Under the pieces are notes generated by a model that saw nothing but the letters and a program-made list of their open reading frames with translations, searched no databases and was not told where the DNA came from. From Candidatus Bathyarchaeota archaeon (lineage in GTDB: Archaea; Thermoproteota; Bathyarchaeia; Bathyarchaeales; SOJC01), in NCBI GenBank assembly GCA_004376645.1, contig SOJC01000100.1:1-36327 (forward strand): a stretch of DNA of 36,327 bases, read 5' to 3'. Both the position numbers and the translations under genes were made by a program. Position 1 is the first letter of the stretch. Each line of letters opens with the position of its first letter. Of the stretch, positions 10,201 through 17,883 are shown piece after piece.

Positions 10201-10679
10201 GCTTTAGCCATACAGGGAAAGATGTCTTTTATAACGGCATAACTGGTGACAAGTTTACAGCAGATATATTCGTAGGCGCAGTGTACTACCAGAAACTACA
10301 CCATATGATCTCTGATAAAATCCACGCTAGAGCACGTGGGCAAGTTCAAATGTTGACACGACAGCCAACTGAAGGCAGAGCTAGAGGCGGAGGATTAAGA
10401 TTTGGCGAGATGGAACGGGACTGTTTAATAGGTCACGGGGCTGCGATGCTGCTGAGAGACCGTCTTCTGGAAGAATCAGACAAGTACCTTCTTTACGTTT
10501 GCGAAAATTGCGGTTATATAGCATATTATGACATGAAACAACGTACATATGTTTGTCGCATCTGCGAAAAAGAAGCGCAGATTTCCCCGGTCGTCATTTC
10601 CTATGCCTTTAAGCTTCTGTTGCAGGAGTTGATGAGCCTCACTGTTGCACCCCGCTTAAGGCTTAAGGAGCGTGCTTAG
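7224..10679 (+). CDS. rpoB: DNA-directed RNA polymerase subunit B (unsplit)
   Basis: GYFLINGSERVIV, CPNETPEGSNCGLVKNLAL, GDKFASRHGQKGVIG, C-terminal zinc ribbon CENCGYIAYY...CRICEK; TTG start or downstream ATG. Confidence 0.97.
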   Translation: MEETPSLEESVPIKLPYQSNSINRPLETKLDMSEITQDEILLLQKSFFKEKGLVRQHLDSYNEFIDHGLQEMIYETGEINIELPENPYKIKLGQAWIIDPQTRISGPYVTEVDGTKHEIFPMEARFRNLSYVAPIAVEMTPIIDGREMDTELVLIGDIPVMLKSKLCILSQLQKDELILNGEDPSDPGGYFLINGSERVIVALEDLAPNRILIDIDTRGAHPVCQAKIFSTTVGFRARIELRLKSDGVIYVTIPGVPSEVPFIIVMRALGIESDKVIAETVSSDQSAQNLLELSFEKSAGVETNREALEYIGNRVAHGQVLEYRIQRARNILDRNFLPHLGRTPESREEKSTFLGEMACRVLDLKLGRRSTDDKDHFKNKRLKLAGPLLADLFRIAFRNLCRDIKYQLERMGFKRQMITISAAVRSGIISDRLRHALATGNWGRGKVGITQLLDRTNLISTLSHLRRLQSPLSRSQPNFEARDLHPTHWGRLCPNETPEGSNCGLVKNLALSACISVAVNVDTARHAVYELGVIPAQEANQELRLSGTKVFINGSIIGYHPYPDELVSAMRTRRRRGEIPSELNVAHFKTIGGREEVYVNCDVGRVRRPLIIVEDGVSKLQARHIEMIRSGEWSWEDIIKNAIIEYIDAEEEENIYVALTLDGVKPNHTHIELSLYTILGISASLISYPEHNQSPRNSYEAAMAKQALGIYATNYVFRVDSRSHILHYPQIPLVKTKSMEILRYNQRPSGQNYLVAVISFEGYNMEDALIFNKASIERGLGRSTFYRIYEAECRQYLGGLKDKFTIPESGIRGFRGEQYSRLLEPDGIIGLEASTAGGDVLIGRTSPPRFLEEYKEFDVKGPSMRDTSVDMRQSEAGTVDSIFITESKEGSKLVKVKIRDQRIPELGDKFASRHGQKGVIGMIIPQEDLPFTETGIVPDVVINPHAIPSRMTIGQFLESMAGKMAAARGRAADGTPFVGETSSKIKQTLINCGFSHTGKDVFYNGITGDKFTADIFVGAVYYQKLHHMISDKIHARARGQVQMLTRQPTEGRARGGGLRFGEMERDCLIGHGAAMLLRDRLLEESDKYLLYVCENCGYIAYYDMKQRTYVCRICEKEAQISPVVISYAFKLLLQELMSLTVAPRLRLKERA

Positions 10680-10680
10680 A

Positions 10681-13600
10681 ATGGCATTTGAAGAAGTGAC
10701 GCATAAAATAATAGATAAGCTTCAGTTTGGGATGTTTTCACCTCAAGAGTTGAGGAGGTCCTCAGTCGCTGAAATCCAAACTGCTGACACCTATGATGAA
10801 GATGGAGCCCCCATTACTTCCGGTTTGATGGATGGTAGACTAGGCACTCTGGAGCCACGACAGAGATGTAAGACTTGTGGAAACACCGCAATCCGTTGTC
10901 CTGGCCATTTTGGCCATATCGAATTAGCAGTTCCTGCTATTCACATCATATTTTCAAAAATAATCCACAAACTTCTAAGGTCCACGTGCAGAAATTGTGG
11001 GCGTGTGACTCTTCAAGAAGAGCAAATCGCAAAAATCAGAAAGCAAATCGAACGTTCGAAATCCCTTCTCGGCGGAGTACCCGCGAGTATCTATAAGACG
11101 GTGTTGAAAGATGCCAAACAGAAACAATGCCCATATTGCGGTACACCTCAGCATAAGATAGTCTTTGAGAAACCAACAAGATTCCGAGAAGAAGCCCCTG
11201 AAGAAGGTTCTCACCAGTTAACTCCAAGTATGATCCGCGAAAGGTTGGAACGGATATCTGATGAAGACGCCGAGCTCTTCGGCTTCGATCCTAACACTGC
11301 TAGACCCGAATGGATGGTTCTCCAAGTTCTCCCAGTTCCCCCAGTCTACGTTCGACCTTCAATCACCTTGGAATCCGGAATCCGCTCAGAAGACGATCTA
11401 ACCCACAAACTTGTAGATATTATCCGAATCAATCAACGTTTGAAGGAAAATATGGACGCTGGCGCACCCACCCTAATCATACAGGACCTGTCGGAACTGC
11501 TTCAATATCACGTAACGACCTATTTCAACAACGAAGCATCAGGGATTCCACCTGCTAGGCATCGTTCCGGCAGAGCCCTCAAAACTCTCTCTCAACGCCT
11601 TAAAGGAAAAGAAGGACGTTTCAGAAGCAACCTATCAGGAAAACGCGTTGACTTCTCTGCAAGAACAGTTATCTCTCCAGATCCCAACCTTGACATCAGC
11701 GAAGTAGGAGTTCCCCTCAGAATAGCAATGAAACTCTCCATTCCAGAGAAAGTTACTGAGTGGAACCTTGAAGAGATGCAGAAACTAGTCAAGAATGGTC
11801 CGGAAAACTACCCAGGTGCTATGTATGTTCTTAGACCAGATGGAAAGCGAATCCGACTTGAGTTCGTTGTAGATCGGGAGAAAATCGCCGAGGCTATTGA
11901 GCCTCAATTCATCGTAGAGAGACATCTCAGAAATGGTGACATCGTAGTCTTCAACAGACAGCCATCCCTACATCGTATGTCAATTATGGCACACTACGTC
12001 AAGGTCTTGCCCTTTAAAACCTTCCGTCTACATCTCTGTGTCTGCCCTCCATACAACGCTGATTTCGACGGAGATGAAATGAATCTCCATGTGCCCCAAA
12101 GTGAAGAAGCACGCACAGAAGCCATACTACTAATGCAGGTTCAAGATCAAATGCTGTCTCCAAGGTTCGGTGGGCCTATCATAGGTGCAATTAGAGATTT
12201 CATAACTTCAGCCTACCTCCTCACCAAAAAATCCACATATCTAACTAAAGAAGAAGTCTGCAGATTACTGACAGGGGCCAGATATGAAGGGCCTATGCCA
12301 GAACCTGAAAGGAAGAAACCTACTCCAAAGTGGTCAGGAAAGCAGATATTTAGTCTATTTCTGCCTAAAGACTTCAACTACTCGCTAAAAGCTACAATAT
12401 GTCAGAGTTGCCCTCAATGCCTAAAAGAAAAATGCCCTCATGACGCCTTCGTAGTCGTTAAGAATGGTGTTCTTCTCTCAGGAGTCATCGATCGACGTTC
12501 AATTGGCGCTGAGCAATCTGAAAGCATATTACATCGAATAATTAAAGACTACGGTACACAACAAGGGCGGATGTTTCTAAATAAAATCTGTCAACTCCTC
12601 AAACTTTTCATGTCTATTCGCGGGTTCACCTACTCTTTTGATGAGTTGGAACTTTCTCCAAGAGCCCAGAAAAGAATTTCCCGAACTCTGGAAAAACACG
12701 AGAAGAACGTCCAAAAGCTAATCACAGCCTACAAAAAGGGAACACTTCAAAGACTCCCTGGACAGTCACTACAAGATTCCTTTGAAATATATGTTATGAA
12801 TGAACTTGCCATGTCAAGAGATGAAGCCGGGAGAATAGCTGATGAGAATTTCACACTGGAGAATGCGGGGATAATCATGACCCGCACCGGAGCTCGGGGC
12901 TCTAACTTGAACATAGGTCAAATGACAGCTTCTGTTGGTCAACAATCTGTGAGAGGTAAAAGGATAATGAGAGGTTATGTGGAAAGATCCTTACCTCACT
13001 TTGAACCAGGCGATCCATCTCCTAAAGCAAGGGGTTTCATCTACGCATCATACCAATCCGGTTTGGATCCCGTTGAGTTCTTCTTCCATGCTATGGGTGG
13101 TCGAGAAGGATTAGTGGATACTGCTGTTCGAACACAGCAAAGTGGCTACATGCAAAGGAGACTAATCAATGCTCTAGAGCATCTTCGCGTTGAATATGAC
13201 GGAACAGTCCGTAACTCAGTTGGCGACATTGTACAGTTCCGATATGGTGAAGATGGTGTTGACCCTGCAAAAAGCGACCATGGAAAAGCTGTAAACGTAA
13301 GCAGACTTGTTGATCAAGTCACAATTATGATGGGAAAAGGCGAACAGGCTTCACAGAAATACATCGAAGGGAAACTGAGTAGTGTGGAGAATCAGCTTAC
13401 AGCGATACTATTTGATGAACTGAAAGAAGAGTTGAATAAGGCTAAACTGAGCAAGAAAGGCGTTGACCGAACAATTGAGTTGACATTGAAAAACTATAAA
13501 CAAGCCTTTGTTGAGCCAGGGGAGGCAGTTGGCATCGTAGCGGCGCAATCGATAGGGGAGCCAGGCACACAAATGACTCTGAGAACATTCCACTATGCTG

Positions 13601-14502
13601 GTGTCAGAGAGCAAAACGTCACCTTGGGATTACCACGTCTAATTGAAATTGTAGATGCAAGACGAGTTCCATCAACACCCATAATGTCAATTTTTCTTAA
13701 CAAGAATAATCGAAAAAGTAAGGGCAAAGCCACTGAAGTCGCACGCAACATTATTTGCACCAAGGTGGAGGACATCGTAAAAGCCGTCTACGAAGATCCC
13801 AAACATGACCGAGTTGTTGTCGACTTGGACAGTGCTCTGATGACAAATAGAGGAATTCTCCTAGAAGAAATAAAAGAGAAGCTTCAGTTCACAGGATGTC
13901 TGGTAGATGCGCGTGGGAGAAAGGTCTATGTGAAACCAAAGAAACCAGAAGACTGCAAGAAACTGATTGCAAAAATCATCTCTCAGACTGTAAAGGGAGC
14001 TCTAGGTGTCAAACGTGCCTTGGTTGCTGAAGAAAGAGGAGAATGGGTGATTAGGACTGATGGATCAAATCTGGCAAAAGTTCTAGAAACCAACGGAATC
14101 AACCCAGCCCGAACAATTACAAACCATGTTCACGAAATTGCGAAGACCTTAGGTATAGAAGCAGCCCGTAGCTCCATAATTCAGGAAGCACTTGGTGTAT
14201 TGGAGGAGCAGGGTTTAGATGTTGATATTCGTCACATAATGCTCGTCGCAGACATTATGACTACGACAGGTGAAGTGAGGCAGATCGGACGACATGGAAT
14301 AAGTGGTGCAAAAGCTAGTGTTCTTGCTAGAGCAGCTTTCGAAATAACTGTCCCAAACATTGTTGACGCCGCCATCCAGGGTGAAGCTGATCCGCTTCAA
14401 GGTGTGACCGAAAACGTTATAGTAGGGCAGTCAATACCGATTGGCACTGGTCTCGTCAACCTATATATGTCAACTCTAACACATAAGGAGAAGACCAAAT
14501 GA
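10681..14502 (+). CDS. rpoA: DNA-directed RNA polymerase subunit A, A' and A'' in one polypeptide
   Basis: ORF track starts at GTG 10672; ATG at 10681 (MAFEEVTHKIIDKLQFGMFSPQELRRSSV) is more plausible. Contains NADFDGDEMNLH and, without interruption, EPGEAVGIVAAQSIGEPGTQMTLRTFHYAG. Confidence 0.96.
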   Translation: MAFEEVTHKIIDKLQFGMFSPQELRRSSVAEIQTADTYDEDGAPITSGLMDGRLGTLEPRQRCKTCGNTAIRCPGHFGHIELAVPAIHIIFSKIIHKLLRSTCRNCGRVTLQEEQIAKIRKQIERSKSLLGGVPASIYKTVLKDAKQKQCPYCGTPQHKIVFEKPTRFREEAPEEGSHQLTPSMIRERLERISDEDAELFGFDPNTARPEWMVLQVLPVPPVYVRPSITLESGIRSEDDLTHKLVDIIRINQRLKENMDAGAPTLIIQDLSELLQYHVTTYFNNEASGIPPARHRSGRALKTLSQRLKGKEGRFRSNLSGKRVDFSARTVISPDPNLDISEVGVPLRIAMKLSIPEKVTEWNLEEMQKLVKNGPENYPGAMYVLRPDGKRIRLEFVVDREKIAEAIEPQFIVERHLRNGDIVVFNRQPSLHRMSIMAHYVKVLPFKTFRLHLCVCPPYNADFDGDEMNLHVPQSEEARTEAILLMQVQDQMLSPRFGGPIIGAIRDFITSAYLLTKKSTYLTKEEVCRLLTGARYEGPMPEPERKKPTPKWSGKQIFSLFLPKDFNYSLKATICQSCPQCLKEKCPHDAFVVVKNGVLLSGVIDRRSIGAEQSESILHRIIKDYGTQQGRMFLNKICQLLKLFMSIRGFTYSFDELELSPRAQKRISRTLEKHEKNVQKLITAYKKGTLQRLPGQSLQDSFEIYVMNELAMSRDEAGRIADENFTLENAGIIMTRTGARGSNLNIGQMTASVGQQSVRGKRIMRGYVERSLPHFEPGDPSPKARGFIYASYQSGLDPVEFFFHAMGGREGLVDTAVRTQQSGYMQRRLINALEHLRVEYDGTVRNSVGDIVQFRYGEDGVDPAKSDHGKAVNVSRLVDQVTIMMGKGEQASQKYIEGKLSSVENQLTAILFDELKEELNKAKLSKKGVDRTIELTLKNYKQAFVEPGEAVGIVAAQSIGEPGTQMTLRTFHYAGVREQNVTLGLPRLIEIVDARRVPSTPIMSIFLNKNNRKSKGKATEVARNIICTKVEDIVKAVYEDPKHDRVVVDLDSALMTNRGILLEEIKEKLQFTGCLVDARGRKVYVKPKKPEDCKKLIAKIISQTVKGALGVKRALVAEERGEWVIRTDGSNLAKVLETNGINPARTITNHVHEIAKTLGIEAARSSIIQEALGVLEEQGLDVDIRHIMLVADIMTTTGEVRQIGRHGISGAKASVLARAAFEITVPNIVDAAIQGEADPLQGVTENVIVGQSIPIGTGLVNLYMSTLTHKEKTK

Positions 14503-14855
14503 TTGACATAGACAAAGCGATCGCAACTGCAGTCAAGACAGGTAAAGTTGTTTTCGGAGCGAAAGAAGCTATGAGAAGTGTGAAGAGCGGTAAGGCTCGC
14601 ATGATTATGATAGCCTCGAACACTCTTTTCTCCACAAAAGAAAACTTGGGACACAATGGTAGGCTATCTGAAATACCAATTGTCACGTATAAAGGAAACA
14701 ATTTCGACCTTGGCAGGATCTGCGGGAAGCGATTTCCTGTTGGGACTTTAACAGTGAAAGAGCCTGGCGACTCTGCTATCTTGAAACTGATTGAAGAGAT
14801 CGAAAAAGAGCAAACACTCTCGAAATCAGACGGGGGAGGTCCAATAAGTGGCTAG
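14499..14855 (+). CDS. rpl30e: Ribosomal protein L30e
   Basis: L30e-like sequence TGKVVFGAKEAMRSVKSGKARMIMIASNT; ATGA overlap with rpoA and position in the RNAP operon. Confidence 0.9.
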   Translation: MIDIDKAIATAVKTGKVVFGAKEAMRSVKSGKARMIMIASNTLFSTKENLGHNGRLSEIPIVTYKGNNFDLGRICGKRFPVGTLTVKEPGDSAILKLIEEIEKEQTLSKSDGGGPISG

Positions 14856-15285
14856 TGGAATTAAACTGACAAGCAAAGAAATGCGTTACATCGCTCTTTT
14901 TGAGAGCATCACGGGTGCATCCGTGAAAGATTGCGTTCTAGATGAAGAATCAAAACGGGCGATTTTCATCGTGAAAGAAGGAGACGTAGGTATGGCAATA
15001 GGCAAAGGAGGGAAGAACATCCATCTCTTGGAACGAATGACCAGCAAGAGACATGAGATCATCGAATACTCTGATTCACCCGACCAATTCATCAGAAACG
15101 CGCTCAAACCAGCTCAAGTCTTAGAAATTAGAATAACAGAAAAACCTGACGGAAAATCCTTTGCGGTTGTACGTGTCAACCCAAAAGATAAAGGCGTGGC
15201 TATAGGAAAAAACGGTAGGAATGCTGAGAGAATACGTTTTCTCGCAAAACGCTACTTCCAAATCCAAAATGTCTCGATAACTTAG
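14848..15285 (+). CDS. nusA: NusA-like transcription elongation protein (two KH domains)
   Basis: GMAIGKGGKNIHLLE and GVAIGKNGRNAERIR KH signatures; GTG start overlapping rpl30e. Confidence 0.92.
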   Translation: MASGIKLTSKEMRYIALFESITGASVKDCVLDEESKRAIFIVKEGDVGMAIGKGGKNIHLLERMTSKRHEIIEYSDSPDQFIRNALKPAQVLEIRITEKPDGKSFAVVRVNPKDKGVAIGKNGRNAERIRFLAKRYFQIQNVSIT

Positions 15286-15389
15286 GTATTGAATGTCTCT
15301 ATAATTACCTTATCTTTATCCGTAACTACTTTTTCCATTGAAGAAGCTTCTCAACCGAGTAGCCAAGTAGAAAGGGAAATCTATTGATG

Positions 15390-17882
15390 TTATTTCTGCT
15401 TCCTAGCCAGCATTCTATCCAAAACTTGTTTCAGCTTCGCGTTTTCTGCCTTGATTCTTTCATGACCCAAGTCTTCTAGCTGCATAGCCATTTCCTTCAT
15501 TAGCTCAGCAAACTTTAGTCCTTCCGCAGCTGAGACATATTCCACTCGGAACCGCTGAGGGCTCAGTCCCAGCTTCTGCAACATAGGAGACAAAGCATCC
15601 ATTCTTGCTTTCATCTTCCAGTTTCCACTAATATAATGGCAGTCATAAGGCATGTGGCATGCACCAATTAACACCATACCCGCCCCCTTTCTGAAAGCAT
15701 CCAATACGAAGTCCCGATCAACTCTACCTGAACACATAACCCTGATTGGCCTGAGCAAGGGAGGATACTCGAAGCGGCTTGTACCCGCTAGATCTGCGCC
15801 AGCATAGCTACACCAGTTGCATAGAAAGCCTAGAATCTTACTTTCAGGTTCTTGCTCCAACGCTGAACTTATTTGAGCAAAAATCTGATCGTCTGTGAAG
15901 TGTTTCTGTGTAATGGCATCTGCAGGGCATTCAGCCACGCAAGTGCCGCAGCCGTGGCACATGGCTGTTATTACTTTTGCGGGTTGGTTTTCGGGGGCTT
16001 CAATAGCTCCATAGGGACATCGGTCGGCACAAATACCGCATTTCACCCTTGTATTTCTACATTTTTCAGGATTTACCACTGCAACGATGGGTTCAATCTT
16101 CCATCTATCCTTCGAAAGTACGGTTGCGGCTCGAGCTGCAGCTCCGCTTCCTTGGGAAACACTGTAGGGAACATCTTTAGGACCTTGACAAGCACCTGCT
16201 AGGAAAGTTCCATCTACAGGCGTGTCTAATGGCTTCAGTTTTGGGTGACTTTCCATGAAGAAGCCATTGGATCCTCGAGAGATGTTGAAGATTCTTGCTG
16301 TGTCTTCTGAACCTTTACTCGGAATCGCCGCTGTTGCCAGCACCACCATATCAGTCTTTATCTCTACTGGACAATCATCTTCTGTTTCTGCATACACGGT
16401 CAAACTTTCTGTTTCCGGATTTTCAACGACCTTTCTGTTAGTAAGTTTTGCTCGGATAAAATTGATTCCCATATTCTGGGCTCTTCTGAAGAGTTCTTCA
16501 TAGCCTTTCTTGTTGGTACGCATATCTGTGTATAGCACATTAATCTCAAGGGCGTTACCGTATTTCTCTTTCAGCAAGACCGCACTTTTTAATGTTAACA
16601 TGCAACAAAAACCTGAGCAATACTCATACTTATTAACGTCACGCGAGCCAACGCATTGAATAAAAGTTATACTGTTGGGGTTCTTACAGTCTGAAGGTCT
16701 TACAAGGTCTCCGGTGATTTGAGTGCCCGTATCCAATATTCGTTCAAGCTGAAGCCCAGTTACCACATTTCTATATTGTCCATATCCATACTCTTTCAGG
16801 TCATAGGGCTCGTAAATGTCGAATCCTGTCGCAATTATGATAGAACCTACTTTGAATGTGATCTCCTCGGGCTTCTGCTCAAAATCTACCGCACCTGCTT
16901 CACATGCGTCTTTGCATTCAGTGCAACTACCATCTTTGAAGTAGAGACAATTTTCTTTATCAATCGTGTGAACCAGAGGCACAGCTTGATCGAATGGCAT
17001 GTAAATCGCCTTTCGCATGCGTACACCTGCATCAAAATTATTTGGCACCTCAACAGGGCACTTTTCCACACATATGTTACAGTACCCCACACATTTTGAC
17101 TCATCAACAAATCTGGGTTTCTTAACGACCTTAACTGTGTAGCTTCCGATAACACCTTCAACCTCTTTCACTTCAGCATAAGAAATCAGCTGGATGTTTG
17201 GATGGGTAGCAACGTCTCCTATTCTCGTGGCAACACAAGAGAATCTTGGACAGCGATTCTGTTGTGGACAGTTTGAACACTCGAACATGGGAAACGTTCT
17301 GCCTAACTGCGCCATGTGACCGCCAATGCTTTCAGCCCTGTCAACTAAGTATACTATGTATCCCATGTTTGCTAGTGACATCGCTGCACTTGAGCCAGCG
17401 ACTCCGCCTCCTACCACTAATGCCTTATTAGTAACTGGTACCTCAATGACGTCAAGCGGTTGTAGCAGTCTGACCTTTGCAATGGCCATTCTTACGATAT
17501 CTTTTGCTTTTTCGGTTGCTTCTTTTGGCGTGCTTTGATGGCACCACGAAGAGAATTCACGGATGTTTGCCATTTCAAAGAGAAACGGGTTTAAGCCAGC
17601 TTCTGAAACGGTTCGGCGAAACGTAGGCTCATGCATCCGTGGAGAACAAGCAGCTACAACTACGCGGTTGAGGTTGTGTTCTTTTATTCCCTTTCTAATT
17701 TCTTCTTGTCCCGGATCAGCACACGTGTACCGGTTGGTTTTTACGTAGACTACGTTCGGAAGTGAACGGGCGTAACCTGCAACGTCTTCTACATCTACCA
17801 CTGCACCGATGTTGAGTCCACAATAACAGATGAACACGCCAATTCGCAGTTCTTCTGTTGTTCGAGGAGCCCCTTGTGCCAT
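15390..17882 (-). CDS. HdrA-like heterodisulfide reductase flavoprotein fused to a C-terminal MvhD/FlpD-like domain
   Basis: GGGVAGSSAAMSLANMGY FAD motif, multiple 4Fe-4S motifs, C-terminal LGFLCNWCSYAGADLAG...RVMCSGRVD typical of MvhD. Confidence 0.93.
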   Translation of the reverse strand: MAQGAPRTTEELRIGVFICYCGLNIGAVVDVEDVAGYARSLPNVVYVKTNRYTCADPGQEEIRKGIKEHNLNRVVVAACSPRMHEPTFRRTVSEAGLNPFLFEMANIREFSSWCHQSTPKEATEKAKDIVRMAIAKVRLLQPLDVIEVPVTNKALVVGGGVAGSSAAMSLANMGYIVYLVDRAESIGGHMAQLGRTFPMFECSNCPQQNRCPRFSCVATRIGDVATHPNIQLISYAEVKEVEGVIGSYTVKVVKKPRFVDESKCVGYCNICVEKCPVEVPNNFDAGVRMRKAIYMPFDQAVPLVHTIDKENCLYFKDGSCTECKDACEAGAVDFEQKPEEITFKVGSIIIATGFDIYEPYDLKEYGYGQYRNVVTGLQLERILDTGTQITGDLVRPSDCKNPNSITFIQCVGSRDVNKYEYCSGFCCMLTLKSAVLLKEKYGNALEINVLYTDMRTNKKGYEELFRRAQNMGINFIRAKLTNRKVVENPETESLTVYAETEDDCPVEIKTDMVVLATAAIPSKGSEDTARIFNISRGSNGFFMESHPKLKPLDTPVDGTFLAGACQGPKDVPYSVSQGSGAAARAATVLSKDRWKIEPIVAVVNPEKCRNTRVKCGICADRCPYGAIEAPENQPAKVITAMCHGCGTCVAECPADAITQKHFTDDQIFAQISSALEQEPESKILGFLCNWCSYAGADLAGTSRFEYPPLLRPIRVMCSGRVDRDFVLDAFRKGAGMVLIGACHMPYDCHYISGNWKMKARMDALSPMLQKLGLSPQRFRVEYVSAAEGLKFAELMKEMAMQLEDLGHERIKAENAKLKQVLDRMLARKQK
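17474..17736. repeat. 263-bp tract identical to 19467-19729
   Basis: Line-by-line comparison at offset 1993 shows no mismatch, with mismatches at 17473/19466 and 17737/19730. Confidence 0.93.
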
Positions 17883-17883
17883 G

